A DNA stretch of 64,000 nt from an uncultured Prevotellaceae bacterium (lineage in GTDB: Bacteria; Bacteroidota; Bacteroidia; Bacteroidales; Bacteroidaceae): positions 62,001 through 126,000 of the forward strand of contig CACXIP010000004.1 of assembly GCA_902767775.1 (NCBI GenBank). Reading direction: 5' to 3'. A program made the translations under genes and the position numbers. Shown here one piece after another: positions 41,960 through 51,190 of the stretch (the first letter of the stretch is position 1; each line of letters opens with the position of its first letter). The notes beneath the pieces were generated by a model, which searched no databases, was not told the DNA's origin, and worked only from the letters and a program-made list of their open reading frames with translations.

Positions 41960-42916
41960 ATGATGAACATGCAAGAGGAAAGCCGCAACGGCTACATTGT
42001 CTCAGAAAAGATGAAAAAGGTATGGGCATTGCAACTTCAGTTGGTCAAGAAAGTGCTGGAGGTATGTGAGAAATACAATCTCCGCGTGTGGGCAGAGGGG
42101 GGCACGCTGCTTGGCACCATAAGGGAAAAAGGGTATATCCCATGGGATGATGACATCGACATGGCAATGCTGAGACCCGACTATGACAAGTTCCAAGAGG
42201 TGGCTGCAAAGGAGTTTAAAAAACCTTATTTCATACAAAACGGCTATACCGACAATTATGCCAATGGTATGACCAAAGTAAGGATTGATGGGACAGCGGC
42301 TATTCTTTCCAATCAGCATATCAATTATATTCGTCACCAGGGCATCTTTATTGACATTTTTCCTTTTGATGCTGTGCCAGATAATCCTGCCGACCTCAAT
42401 CGGTTGATGGAGGAAGCTAAACGCATCATTCGTCCTATGAAATATTATTATGGTGGCGATTACTCTCCTTTTCATCCTCAAGTGTTGATGCGCACGTTGA
42501 GAGGCGCTTTCCTCGTGAAGACGCATGGAAGGCAAGGCATTTATAAGCAATATGAAGACTTGTTCAGGAAATATAAAATAGAGGATAATACCAATGTTTC
42601 ACCACATGCATGGTATTATGACATCGAGCATTATTCCAGAGACAAACATTGGTATGATGGCACATTGTGGATGCCTTTTGAGGACATCATGATGCCTGTT
42701 CCTTCTGGTTACCATGAAATCCTTACTGTGCAATATGGAGACTACATGACACCGGTGAAGGCACCCTCCATTCATGGTGATTTTTTAGTACTGGACCCAG
42801 AAAGACCTTATCAAGATTTTTTGCCTCTATTGAAGAAGCTGCATAGATGGGATAGTTGGAAGCATCGCCGCGACCTGCTTTTGCGTTTGGTGGGCATGAA
42901 GTCGCACAAAGAGTAA
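41960..42916 (+). CDS. LicD family phosphotransferase
   Basis: A 318-residue LicD protein with the hallmark LRVWAEGGTLLGTIREKGYI and WDDDIDMAMLRPDYDKF, the latter supplying metal-binding acids, and a later FIDIFPFDAVPD. LicD transfers phosphocholine to sugars in Haemophilus and pneumococcus; other members move different phospho-groups. No licA-licC genes for choline uptake and activation are in the window, so phosphocholine itself is not supported. It is the last gene of the locus and is followed by a terminator. Confidence 0.88.
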   Translation: MMNMQEESRNGYIVSEKMKKVWALQLQLVKKVLEVCEKYNLRVWAEGGTLLGTIREKGYIPWDDDIDMAMLRPDYDKFQEVAAKEFKKPYFIQNGYTDNYANGMTKVRIDGTAAILSNQHINYIRHQGIFIDIFPFDAVPDNPADLNRLMEEAKRIIRPMKYYYGGDYSPFHPQVLMRTLRGAFLVKTHGRQGIYKQYEDLFRKYKIEDNTNVSPHAWYYDIEHYSRDKHWYDGTLWMPFEDIMMPVPSGYHEILTVQYGDYMTPVKAPSIHGDFLVLDPERPYQDFLPLLKKLHRWDSWKHRRDLLLRLVGMKSHKE

Positions 42917-42932
42917 TACATTCTTTGTACAG

Positions 42933-42959
42933 TCTAAGTGCGTTTTCTTAGATTTTTTT
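42933..42959 (+). terminator. Terminator of second polysaccharide locus
   Basis: A 6-bp stem TCTAAG/CTTAGA with an 8-nt loop is followed by a T-run. It reaches into the 3' end of the convergent rodA gene. Confidence 0.6.
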
Positions 42960-44427
42960 ATGTTCTAATCAGGTTACGGCTTGCGTCGATGCGCAGGAAG
43001 ATGAACAGCAGCAGAGTGAATCCCCACAGTGAGCTGCCTCCATAACTGAAGAAGGGTAGGGGGATGCCGATGACGGGTGTCAGACCGAGCACCATGCCTA
43101 CATTGATGAACACATGGAATAGGAAGATGCTCAGCACGCAATAGCCATAGACCCTTCCGAACTTGAAAGGTTGTCGCTCCGATAGGTAAATGAGTCTTAG
43201 GATAAGAGCAAGGAACAAGAGCAGCACACCTGCCGACCCTAAGAATCCCTCTTCCTCGCCTACGGTACAGAAGATGAAGTCGGTGTCTTGTTCTGGAACA
43301 AATTTCAGTTTGGTTTGGGTGCCGTTGAGGAACCCTTTTCCCCGCAGACCGCCGGATCCTATGGCGATTTCGCTTTGATGGACATTGTACCCAGCTCCCG
43401 AGTTGTCGTCCTCCAGCCCGAGCAGCACATTAATGCGCTCTCTCTGATAAGGTTTGGCCACATTATTGAGCATGAAACTCGCCGAATAGAAAAAGATGAT
43501 GGACCCTAAGGAGAATAGAGCGATGTATAGGTAATTGCTTATCCTACTGCTTAATCCCTGGTACATGAAGTAACCGATGAGCAGAGCACATACAAACAAC
43601 TGCACCCATACGATGTCGAAAGGTATTACATACTCGGAGAATAATAGGAAGATGAGCGTCACACAGAGGGTGAAGCCAGCCAACTGCATTGCCTTCCTCT
43701 TGTCATTGCAGTAGAGGTAGACCATTCCTGCGGAAAACAATTGGATGAGCAGCAACACGACGAACTTTCCCATAGAGGTCGGGGTGTCCCATAGCGGTAT
43801 CTGCTCATACCTGATGCCCACTACGAAATAGAGCACAAGCGCCACACCGGTGAAGAGGATGCTGCCAGGCATGCCCTCCCGGTAGAACATGAGGAAGAAG
43901 GCGAGGTAGACGAGTGCCGAACCTGTCTCGTTCTGCAGGACGATGCATCCCATCGGTAGCATCACGATGGCGCATGAGAGAAGAAAGTCGCGCAGGCGGT
44001 GGATGTTGAACCCGTATGTGCTCATGAATTTGCTGATGGCAAGGGCTGTTGCGAACTTGGCAAACTCTGCTGGTTGTACTCGCAGCGGTCCCAATACAAG
44101 CCAAGAGCGTGAACCCTTGATGCTCACGGGATTGAAGATGGTGGCAAACAACAGCAGTACCATCAGACCATATAGGGCATAGGCAAAGGTGTCGTAATAG
44201 CGGTCGTCGAGCATCAGCACGACAAATGCCAGACAGATAGATGTGCCTATCCACACTATCTGCATGCCGGAGCGGGTGGACAAGCTGAATACATCAGGCT
44301 CGCTGAAAGAGTAGCTGGCACCGCACACGCTCATCCAGCCAAATATGAGCAATGCTACATAGATGGCCATCGTCCACCAGTCGAGTGAACGAAGTATTCC
44401 TGGTTGGTTATCTGTCTTTTGTGCCAT
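42958..44427 (-). CDS. rodA: Rod shape-determining protein RodA (SEDS glycosyltransferase)
   Basis: A 489-residue SEDS family membrane protein with about ten helices, the peptidoglycan polymerase of the elongation machinery. Landmarks are GPLRVQPAEFAKFATALA, the extracellular QSEIAIGSGGLRGKGFLNGT, FVPEQDTDFIFCTVGEEEG and GIPLPFFSYGGSSLW near the end. It overlaps mrdA by 20 nt and works with PBP2 encoded there. It is the last gene of the leftward purH-mreB-mreC-mreD-mrdA-rodA run. Confidence 0.95.
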   Translation of the reverse strand: MAQKTDNQPGILRSLDWWTMAIYVALLIFGWMSVCGASYSFSEPDVFSLSTRSGMQIVWIGTSICLAFVVLMLDDRYYDTFAYALYGLMVLLLFATIFNPVSIKGSRSWLVLGPLRVQPAEFAKFATALAISKFMSTYGFNIHRLRDFLLSCAIVMLPMGCIVLQNETGSALVYLAFFLMFYREGMPGSILFTGVALVLYFVVGIRYEQIPLWDTPTSMGKFVVLLLIQLFSAGMVYLYCNDKRKAMQLAGFTLCVTLIFLLFSEYVIPFDIVWVQLFVCALLIGYFMYQGLSSRISNYLYIALFSLGSIIFFYSASFMLNNVAKPYQRERINVLLGLEDDNSGAGYNVHQSEIAIGSGGLRGKGFLNGTQTKLKFVPEQDTDFIFCTVGEEEGFLGSAGVLLLFLALILRLIYLSERQPFKFGRVYGYCVLSIFLFHVFINVGMVLGLTPVIGIPLPFFSYGGSSLWGFTLLLFIFLRIDASRNLIRT

Positions 44428-46258
44428 ATTTCAGATGTTGGCTTTGTATTCTGGCGGCTTGGCGCTGAGAGCCCTCCGATAGTTCACCCTTGATATATTG
44501 TTCCATCATCAGCGAACCGATGGGTACTCCGAAGGTGGCTCCGAAACCACCATTCTCCACATACACGCTGATGGCTATTTTGGGTTCGTTCATAGGGGCA
44601 AAGCCCATGAACACTGAGTGGTCGCGGCCACGGTTTTGTGCAGTACCTGTTTTTCCGCACACCTCATAGTCGCGTCGGTTGGCACTGCGGCATGTACCTC
44701 CTGTCACGGCACGGCGCATGCCCCTTGCAACCAAGTCGTAGGCCTGACGGCTGGCCTTGGTGTATTTCTTTTTGGTATAAAGGGTATCGATGTCCTGACC
44801 TTCTATACCCTTCACTACATGTGGGGTGATATACCATCCTCTGTTGGCGATGGTCGCACCGAGGTTGGCTATCTGAAGAGGGGTGAGTGTCACCTCTCCC
44901 TGGCCGATGGCGATACTGATGACTCCCAGTGCATTCCAGTTGCGTTTGAAAGCTTTGTCATAATAGGTGGCATTGGGTATCATGCCACGTTTCTCATTGG
45001 GAAGGTCGACACCCAACTTATATCCGAATCCCATGCTAACCATGTAGTCGCGCCATGTATCCATGGCTACCTGCAGAGTCGGGTATTTCTCTCGATTGTT
45101 GAGCATATAGTAGAGTCCCCAGCAGAAGAAACCATTGCATGATGTGCCGATGGCGGGAATCAGGTTGAGCGGTGATGGGTGGCCGTGACATCCCACCCTC
45201 ATGCCTCGGGTGACAAAGCCGCGATAGCATGGGTATTTCGTTGTGGAGTCAATGACGTGTTCTGTTAGGAAGGTTAGTGCCTGGCTGGTTTTGAATGTGG
45301 AACCAGGAGGGTACTGTCCCATGATGGCACGGTTGAGCAAAGGCTTCGACGGGTCTTTCTGCAACGCCATGTGGTTTTTTCCGCGCTGTCGGCCCACCAT
45401 GATGCGGGGGTCGTAGCTGGGCGACGACACCATACAGAGAATCTCTCCGGTGGAGGGTTCAATTGCAACGATACTGCCCAACTTACCCTCCAGCAGACGC
45501 TCGCCGAGACGTTGCAGTTCGATGTCGATGCCAAGTGTCAGTTTCTTGCCAGGTATGGGCTTGGTGTCGAATTTCCCATTCTGGTAATTGCCTTGGATGC
45601 GCCCGTAGTTGTCGCGGAGCAGAATCTTCACACCTTTGGTGCCTCTCAGTTCCTTCTCATACGAGCGCTCTACACCGACTTTTCCAATGTAGTCTCCTGG
45701 TTGGTAGTATTCGTCTTCCTTGATGTCGTCTGGCGACACCTCTGCTACGTCGCCAAGCAGCAGGGCGGCATTGGGATACTCATATTGGCGGATGCTTCGC
45801 CGTTGGATATAGAATCCTGGAAACTTGTATGCCTTTTCCTGGAAAACACTGAATTCTTGGTCGGAGAGTTGTGACATGAACAGTTGTTGGGTGTAGCTTG
45901 AATAGCCAGGGTTTTTACTCCTGTCTTGTATGTCGTGCATGCGCTTGACGAAATACTCTCGGGTGATGTTCAATGCCTTGCATAACTCAAGGGTGTCAAG
46001 GCTTGAACGTTGCTCATTGACGATGACCATGATGTCATACGAAGGTTGGTTAAATACCAATGTTTTACCATAGCGGTCGTAGATAATGCCTCGTGAGGGG
46101 AATTCCACTTTTTTCAGGAAGGCATTGCTGTCGGCATTCTTCTTGTAGTCATCGCTCATAATCTGAAGGGTGAACAGACGTATGATATAGATGGCCACTA
46201 TGGCAATGGCCACCCCGGCAATGACATACTGCCGCCTGTCAAGTTCATAATCCTTCAT
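44408..46258 (-). CDS. mrdA: Penicillin-binding protein 2
   Basis: A 616-residue class B PBP with one N-terminal membrane helix, a dimerisation region and a transpeptidase domain. The catalytic SxxK is in PPGSTFKTSQALTFL, SxN in IGTSCNGFFCWG, and KTG in EVCGKTGTAQNRG. It cross-links peptidoglycan during elongation together with RodA. The gene overlaps rodA and lies 27 nt after mreD. Confidence 0.95.
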   Translation of the reverse strand: MKDYELDRRQYVIAGVAIAIVAIYIIRLFTLQIMSDDYKKNADSNAFLKKVEFPSRGIIYDRYGKTLVFNQPSYDIMVIVNEQRSSLDTLELCKALNITREYFVKRMHDIQDRSKNPGYSSYTQQLFMSQLSDQEFSVFQEKAYKFPGFYIQRRSIRQYEYPNAALLLGDVAEVSPDDIKEDEYYQPGDYIGKVGVERSYEKELRGTKGVKILLRDNYGRIQGNYQNGKFDTKPIPGKKLTLGIDIELQRLGERLLEGKLGSIVAIEPSTGEILCMVSSPSYDPRIMVGRQRGKNHMALQKDPSKPLLNRAIMGQYPPGSTFKTSQALTFLTEHVIDSTTKYPCYRGFVTRGMRVGCHGHPSPLNLIPAIGTSCNGFFCWGLYYMLNNREKYPTLQVAMDTWRDYMVSMGFGYKLGVDLPNEKRGMIPNATYYDKAFKRNWNALGVISIAIGQGEVTLTPLQIANLGATIANRGWYITPHVVKGIEGQDIDTLYTKKKYTKASRQAYDLVARGMRRAVTGGTCRSANRRDYEVCGKTGTAQNRGRDHSVFMGFAPMNEPKIAISVYVENGGFGATFGVPIGSLMMEQYIKGELSEGSQRQAARIQSQHLKYGTKDR

Positions 46259-46285
46259 GTTGCAATTCCAATCAATATCTTCTCC

Positions 46286-46789
46286 TTATTTTCTGTGTGT
46301 CAGTCGGTCGATGGCGAGGAGAAGCGCCACGGTGACAGTTGCACTGCCCAAAACGCAGGAGAGCCATTTCCACCCATTGGCAAGGGTAAGCATCTCGAGC
46401 GTGTAGTAGACGACGCAAAAAGCAGTGACCAATACAATGGTATAGTTGATAAAAGACCTCGTGCCCAGTGTTTCTGATGACGGGATGAACGACTCCTCGC
46501 CCTCGCGGGAGATGAATAGTTCGAGCAGATAGGGTTGTGCCATCGCTGCTGCCGTCATCGCTGCTGCCGTTACTCCTGGTGTGTTGGAGAACATGTCGAG
46601 GGTAAGGCCCATGGCGAATGCCAACATAAGCGACAGCCATCGCGGCATTCCCTTGCGCATGGTCAGCACAAACCAGAGGTAGAGCATCGGAAGTGCGCAG
46701 CCAAATAATTGGCAGTGGTTGAGCACAAACACCTGTATTGCGCAAATGGCAATGAAAAGCAGCGGAATCCTAATGAGATCGTTGTTCAT
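46286..46789 (-). CDS. mreD: Rod shape-determining protein MreD
   Basis: A 167-residue membrane protein with five to six helices, ordered between mreC and mrdA as expected for MreD, which bridges MreC and the elongation complex. Sequence similarity of MreD is low across phyla, so the call rests on size, topology and gene order. It is 4 nt from mreC. Confidence 0.88.
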   Translation of the reverse strand: MNNDLIRIPLLFIAICAIQVFVLNHCQLFGCALPMLYLWFVLTMRKGMPRWLSLMLAFAMGLTLDMFSNTPGVTAAAMTAAAMAQPYLLELFISREGEESFIPSSETLGTRSFINYTIVLVTAFCVVYYTLEMLTLANGWKWLSCVLGSATVTVALLLAIDRLTHRK

Positions 46790-46793
46790 AGGC

Positions 46794-47663
46794 CTACTTT
46801 TTCTGAGGGTTCAGCGAGTCAGTGGCTTCACGGAGCAGTTCAAGGCGCTCCCTCACTGCGGCATCGTCGATAACACACACGTCGCGCAGGTTGCCAAAGT
46901 CTGTCGACAGTGAGATTTGCAACTTATAGGAGAGACCGTCATCGGAATCCCCCTTCTTCAGCACCTTTCCCACAAGGATTCCCGCAGGAAACATCGACGA
47001 GTAACCGCTTGTCACGATGGTATCGCCAATTTCAAACTCTGCATGTCGTGGGATGTCGTCGACATAAGCGATATTTGAGGCACCTCCGTTCCAGTGTAGG
47101 TAACCGAAATAGCCTCTTCCCTTGATGGCACAACTGATGTTGGAGTGTGTGCTCAGCACTGGGATGACCACAGCATAGTGGCCGGATGCCATGTAGACCA
47201 CGCCAACCACACCATTGCCGCAGGCCACGCCCATGTCCTCATGCACACCGTCATAGCGTCCCTTGTCGATGGTGATGAAGTTGTCCGCTTTGTTGATGGA
47301 GTTGCTGATGACACGCGCCGGAATCAGTTTGTATTGGTTCAGCAGAGGCATCTGCCCGTCATAGACGTAACTGGAGTCTCGCTGCATGCGCTCGTCGATG
47401 AGTTGGGCGCGTAGGATTGCCACCTCGCGCTCAAGCATCAGATTGCGTTGGGTAAGCTGTTGGTTGGCAGTACCCTGGCCCATAAAGGAACTGAACTTGG
47501 AGTCGACCTCATACGTCAGTCCCGTCACATAGTTGGCAGAGGAGAACCATACGCTGCCGTGGTAGCTGTTGTATTGAAACATCAGCAGCATACTCACCAC
47601 CTCGAGTATCACGAAGACAAACCAGTAGTTGTATTTCTTGAGAAATGCTACGAGATCGCGCAT
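46794..47663 (-). CDS. mreC: Rod shape-determining protein MreC
   Basis: A 289-residue protein with an N-terminal membrane helix (about 10-30), a coiled-coil stretch (TQRNLMLEREVAILRAQLID), and the periplasmic beta domains with ARVISNSINKADNFITIDKG, GVVGVVYMASGHYAVVIPVL and SGYSSMFPAGILVGKV. It connects MreB with PBP2 in the periplasm. It lies 32 nt after mreB. Confidence 0.93.
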   Translation of the reverse strand: MRDLVAFLKKYNYWFVFVILEVVSMLLMFQYNSYHGSVWFSSANYVTGLTYEVDSKFSSFMGQGTANQQLTQRNLMLEREVAILRAQLIDERMQRDSSYVYDGQMPLLNQYKLIPARVISNSINKADNFITIDKGRYDGVHEDMGVACGNGVVGVVYMASGHYAVVIPVLSTHSNISCAIKGRGYFGYLHWNGGASNIAYVDDIPRHAEFEIGDTIVTSGYSSMFPAGILVGKVLKKGDSDDGLSYKLQISLSTDFGNLRDVCVIDDAAVRERLELLREATDSLNPQKK

Positions 47664-47695
47664 GGTATATTAAATAATGTAGGGTAATCCCCACC

Positions 47696-48718
47696 TTATC
47701 TCATCAGGAACGAATATCTCTCTACGTTCTTGAGGGCCACACCGGCACCCTTTGCCACGCTGTGAAGTGGGTCTTCGGCGATGTGGAACGGTATCTGGAT
47801 TTTGTCGTGGAGACGTTTGTCAAGGCCACGGAGTAAAGCTCCGCCTCCAGTGAGGTAGATGCCGTTGTGCACGATGTCGGCATACAGCTCTGGCGGTGTC
47901 TTCTCCAATGCGGAGAGCACGGCATTCTCTATCTTGGCTACGGTCTTGTCAAGGCAGTGGGCAATCTCCTGATAGCATACCGGCACTTCCATCGGGAGGG
48001 CGGTGATGCGGTTGGGGCCATGCACAATATAGTCCTCGGGAGCCTCGTCGCCCAGGTCGGTCAGGGCAGACCCTACGTGTATCTTGATACGCTCAGCCAT
48101 GCGCTCTCCCACTTTCAGGTTGTGCTGGCGGCTCATGTAGTCCTGAATGTCGGCGGTGAGGTCATCGCCAGCGATTCGGATGGAGTTGTTCGACACGATA
48201 CCACCAAGAGAGATGACGGCAATCTCGGTGCTGCCGCCGCCTATGTCCACAATCATGTTGCCCTCGGGAGCCTCAACGTCGATGCCAATACCGATGGCGG
48301 CAGCCATAGGCTCGAAAATCAGGTATACATCACGTCCGTCGGCATGCTCAGCGGAGTCGCGTACGGCACGCAGTTCCACCTCAGTGGAGCCTGACGGAAC
48401 ACCGATGACCATGCGCAGTGATGGTGAGAAGAATCGGTTGCCAGTATGCACCATCTTGATCAGGCCGCGCATCATCTGCTCACAAGCGGAGAAATCGGCG
48501 ATTACGCCGTCGCGCAGCGGGCGAACAGTGCGGATGTTGTCATGTGTCTTCTCATACATCAGTTTGGCTTTCTCGCCCACAGCCAGCATCTTGTCGGTGC
48601 GGCGGTCGAGAGCCACGACCGAAGGCTCGTCAACCACAATCTTGTCATCACTGATGATGATGGTGTTGGCGGTGCCAAGGTCCATTGCTATCTCACGGAT
48701 AAATGAAAAAAATCCCAT
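47696..48718 (-). CDS. mreB: Rod shape-determining protein MreB (bacterial actin)
   Basis: A 340-residue actin-like ATPase with the start REIAMDLGTANTIIISDD (phosphate 1), the phosphate 2 motif MIVDIGGGSTEIAVISLGG and the adenosine motif GIYLTGGGALLRGLD. It forms membrane filaments that guide lateral wall synthesis, so the organism should be rod-shaped or coccobacillary. It follows a short purH by about 84 nt and starts the mreBCD-mrdA-rodA series. Confidence 0.96.
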   Translation of the reverse strand: MGFFSFIREIAMDLGTANTIIISDDKIVVDEPSVVALDRRTDKMLAVGEKAKLMYEKTHDNIRTVRPLRDGVIADFSACEQMMRGLIKMVHTGNRFFSPSLRMVIGVPSGSTEVELRAVRDSAEHADGRDVYLIFEPMAAAIGIGIDVEAPEGNMIVDIGGGSTEIAVISLGGIVSNNSIRIAGDDLTADIQDYMSRQHNLKVGERMAERIKIHVGSALTDLGDEAPEDYIVHGPNRITALPMEVPVCYQEIAHCLDKTVAKIENAVLSALEKTPPELYADIVHNGIYLTGGGALLRGLDKRLHDKIQIPFHIAEDPLHSVAKGAGVALKNVERYSFLMR

Positions 48719-48802
48719 TTCTTTCTTAAGCGCTAAATGTTCTTTTTTTAGTTTTGAATGTTGTCTCAGAAATGCCGGCCGATTGTCATGGCCGGTGGGG
48801 TG

Positions 48803-49402
48803 TTACTTGCCAGCAAACCAAGCATGGATGGCTGTGTCGTAGTGACTGCTCACGCCAAAGGCGCGTTCGGCAAACATACGGCGGTCGGCAAGGCTGGTCT
48901 GTGCACCCTTCTCACGGAGGATGTCGACGAGCAGAGCATACTCTGCCTTGCTCGGCACGATTACCACGTCGGCGAAGTTCTTTGCGGCGGCTCGGATGAG
49001 TGAGATGCCACCGATATCTATCTTCTCGATGATGTCCTGCTCAGATGCTCCGCTTGCCACGGTATCCTCAAAGGGATACAGGTCGACGACTACAAGGTCA
49101 ATCTCTGGGATGTCATACTGTTTCATCTGTTCACGGTCACCCTCGTTGTCGCGACGGCCAAGAATGCCGCCGAATACTTTGGGGTGGAGGGTTTTTACGC
49201 GACCTCCGAGGATGGAGGGATAGGTTGTCACACTCTCTACTGTCTGGCACTCGTATCCGAGCGACTCAATAAACTTCTGTGTGCCGCCTGTGGAAAGGAA
49301 TTTCACGCCGCCGGCATGAAGCTCAGCGAGCAGCTCCTCCAAACCGTCTTTATGGAAGACGGAGATAAGGGCGGTCTTTATTGTCTTGTTGGTTGCTGTC
49401 AT
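48803..49402 (-). CDS. purH: IMP cyclohydrolase (PurH N-terminal domain only)
   Basis: A 199-residue protein covering only the MGS-like IMP cyclohydrolase half of PurH: ALISVFHKDGLEELLAELHA, FLSTGGTQKFIESLG, LGGRVKTLHPKVFGGILGRR and DIGGISLIRAAAKNFADV. It ends AIHAWFAGK, where the bifunctional enzyme would continue into the AICAR formyltransferase domain of about 300 residues; nothing of that domain follows before mreB. The reaction is closure of FAICAR to IMP, the last purine synthesis step. The formyltransferase must be elsewhere, or this gene is shortened. It diverges from purN. Confidence 0.88.
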   Translation of the reverse strand: MTATNKTIKTALISVFHKDGLEELLAELHAGGVKFLSTGGTQKFIESLGYECQTVESVTTYPSILGGRVKTLHPKVFGGILGRRDNEGDREQMKQYDIPEIDLVVVDLYPFEDTVASGASEQDIIEKIDIGGISLIRAAAKNFADVVIVPSKAEYALLVDILREKGAQTSLADRRMFAERAFGVSSHYDTAIHAWFAGK

Positions 49403-49426
49403 GTTGTGGTTTTGATTTTAAGTTTG

Positions 49427-49434
49427 CAAAGATA
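49427..49434 (-). promoter_or_regulatory. -7 box of purH promoter
   Basis: TATCTTTG on the minus strand, 25 nt before the purH ATG, with CTTG 18 nt upstream in place of TTTG. Confidence 0.5.
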
Positions 49435-49494
49435 CTAAAAAAAGATATGATGCAAGTCATGTTGCTCCTACTTTTTTATTTTTTTGCAATATTA

Positions 49495-49525
49495 TTTGAT
49501 TTATGTTATTTTTGTACTAATTTTG
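49495..49525 (+). promoter_or_regulatory. Promoter of purN with long leader
   Basis: TTTG at 49495-49498 and TAATTTTG at 49518-49525, 19 nt apart, exact match. The ATG is 136 nt further on. The leader contains an imperfect hairpin near 49535-49572 (AGCC/GGCT with GAG/CTC) but no known riboswitch was recognised. Confidence 0.6.
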
Positions 49526-49661
49526 CAGCCCATAAGAGAAAGCCGCATACGAATAGGTTGAGGCTCTCCCTAATGTATAATATTGGCAAAAGCTTACATT
49601 TCTATCATTTTTGTTAAGAAAATGAAGAAGACAAAGAAGAATTGCTCACTATCAATAGATT

Positions 49662-50246
49662 ATGCAAAAGACTAACATCGCCATTTTTGTGTCGGGCAGC
49701 GGAAGCAATTGTGAGAACCTGATACGTTATTTTGATAATTCGGACATAGTTTGCACCGCATTAGTGGTGAGCAACCGTGCTGACGCTTACGCGCTTGTCA
49801 GGGCAGAGCGGTTGGGCATTCCTTCCGTTGTGGTCAATAAGGCTGGTCTCAACAATCCTGAGGTAATGAGACCTATCTTGGAGCAATATGCCATCGATAT
49901 GATTGTGCTCGCAGGTTTCCTGCCCATGGTGCCCGACTATCTCATTGAGCTGTTTCCACAGCGCATCATCAACATCCATCCCGCCTTGTTGCCGAAGCAT
50001 GGCGGCAAGGGGATGTGGGGACATCATGTCCATGAGGCGGTCAAGGCTGCTGGGGATACGGAGACGGGCATTACCGTCCACTATGTGTCGCCGGTATGTG
50101 ACGGCGGGGAGATAATCGAGCAATATTCCGTGGCCTTGTCACCCGATGATACGGTCGATGAGATTGCTGCAAAGGAGCATGAACTGGAGATGAAATATTT
50201 CCCTGGAATTGTGGAGAGAGTGGTCAAGAAATTACACAACCAATGA
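49662..50246 (+). CDS. purN: Phosphoribosylglycinamide formyltransferase
   Basis: A 194-residue GART enzyme using 10-formyl-THF to formylate GAR in purine synthesis. Visible are IAIFVSGSGSNCENLIRYF, VLAGFLPMVP, the catalytic region INIHPALLPKHGGKGMWG, and GITVHYVSPVCDGGEII. Catalytic Asn/His/Asp are present in NIHPALLP and the C-terminal part. Its stop overlaps the start of the pyridoxal-kinase-like gene, suggesting coupling. It is divergent from purH, with which it shares a pathway. Confidence 0.94.
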   Translation: MQKTNIAIFVSGSGSNCENLIRYFDNSDIVCTALVVSNRADAYALVRAERLGIPSVVVNKAGLNNPEVMRPILEQYAIDMIVLAGFLPMVPDYLIELFPQRIINIHPALLPKHGGKGMWGHHVHEAVKAAGDTETGITVHYVSPVCDGGEIIEQYSVALSPDDTVDEIAAKEHELEMKYFPGIVERVVKKLHNQ

Positions 50247-51064
50247 TGACGAGCAAACAGATTCTTCTTATCAACGACATGGCGGGTTATGGCAAGGTGG
50301 CGACAGCAGCGATGTTGCCCATCTTGTCGTATATGGGCTTGCCTGTGTACAACCTACCTACTGCTTTGGTTTCCAATACGTTGGATTACGGCAAGTTCAA
50401 CATCCTCGACACGACAGACTACATTACAGGGGTGTTCCCGGTGTGGAAAGAACTGGGCTTTAATTTTGACGCCATTGCCACGGGATTCATTGTTTCTGAG
50501 AGGCAGGCCCGTATTGTGGCAGACTACTGTCTCGAACAGGCGAAGACGGGAACGGTGATTTTTGTTGACCCCATTATGGGAGATGAGGGCAAACTCTACA
50601 ACGGAGTGACACCTGATTCGATACGGAGCATGCGTGAAATGCTGTCTGTTGCCCATCTCACCTATCCCAATTACACGGAGGCATGCTATCTTACCGATAC
50701 TCCTTATCGCCCAGAGGGAGTGGATGCCCATGAGGCGCGGCAGTTGGTTGATGCGCTCAGGCAAATCGGCCCACGGTCGGTGCTTATCACCAGCATGATG
50801 GTGGATGGGCAGCATTGCGTGATGGGCTACAACCATTTTACGGATTCTTATTTTTGTTTGGAATACAATGAGATACCCGTGCATTTCCCTGGTACAGGCG
50901 ACATCTTCTCTGCTGTGCTTATCGGTCATCTCCTCAAGGATGAATTATTGGTGGATAGCACCAGGAAGGCAATGGACGCCGTGGCAAGGCTTATTGAACT
51001 CAACAAAGACAATGTAGATAAGAACAGGGGTATTCCACTTGAGAACTTCCTTGAGGAAATCTAA
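50243..51064 (+). CDS. Pyridoxal/pyridoxamine kinase-like protein (PdxY/PdxK family)
   Basis: A 273-residue ribokinase-fold enzyme with features of pyridoxal kinases: INDMAGYGKVATAAMLPILS at the start, FVDPIMGDEGKLYNG, LTYPNYTEACYLTD and the anion-hole/catalytic HFPGTGDIFSAVLIGHLL. It would phosphorylate vitamin B6 vitamers with ATP. The start overlaps the purN stop; a second ATG follows at once, so the exact start may be 50243 or 50246. No pathway link to purN is evident. Confidence 0.85.
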   Translation: MMTSKQILLINDMAGYGKVATAAMLPILSYMGLPVYNLPTALVSNTLDYGKFNILDTTDYITGVFPVWKELGFNFDAIATGFIVSERQARIVADYCLEQAKTGTVIFVDPIMGDEGKLYNGVTPDSIRSMREMLSVAHLTYPNYTEACYLTDTPYRPEGVDAHEARQLVDALRQIGPRSVLITSMMVDGQHCVMGYNHFTDSYFCLEYNEIPVHFPGTGDIFSAVLIGHLLKDELLVDSTRKAMDAVARLIELNKDNVDKNRGIPLENFLEEI

Positions 51065-51130
51065 ATGGGTGCCTTGTTTTAAATGTATATGATGGACAAT
51101 TCTCCACTTTTATAGAAAAAGGTTTGCATT

Positions 51131-51162
51131 TTTGGTGGGTTCGCATAATATTCGTATCTTTG
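51131..51162 (+). promoter_or_regulatory. Promoter of Xaa-Pro aminopeptidase gene
   Basis: TTTG at 51131-51134 and TATCTTTG at 51155-51162, 20 nt apart, exact match, 28 nt before the ATG. Confidence 0.7.
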
Positions 51163-51190
51163 CCACATCAACCTAAACAACGAATAAGAC

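Noticed and set aside
48774-48796. GC-rich inverted repeat between purH and mreB as terminator
   Set aside because: CCGGCC/GGCCGG is present but lacks a T-run on the minus strand; purH and mreB may be one transcript.
49530-49661. Purine riboswitch in the purN leader
   Set aside because: The leader has only an imperfect hairpin; the conserved three-way-junction core of purine riboswitches is not seen.
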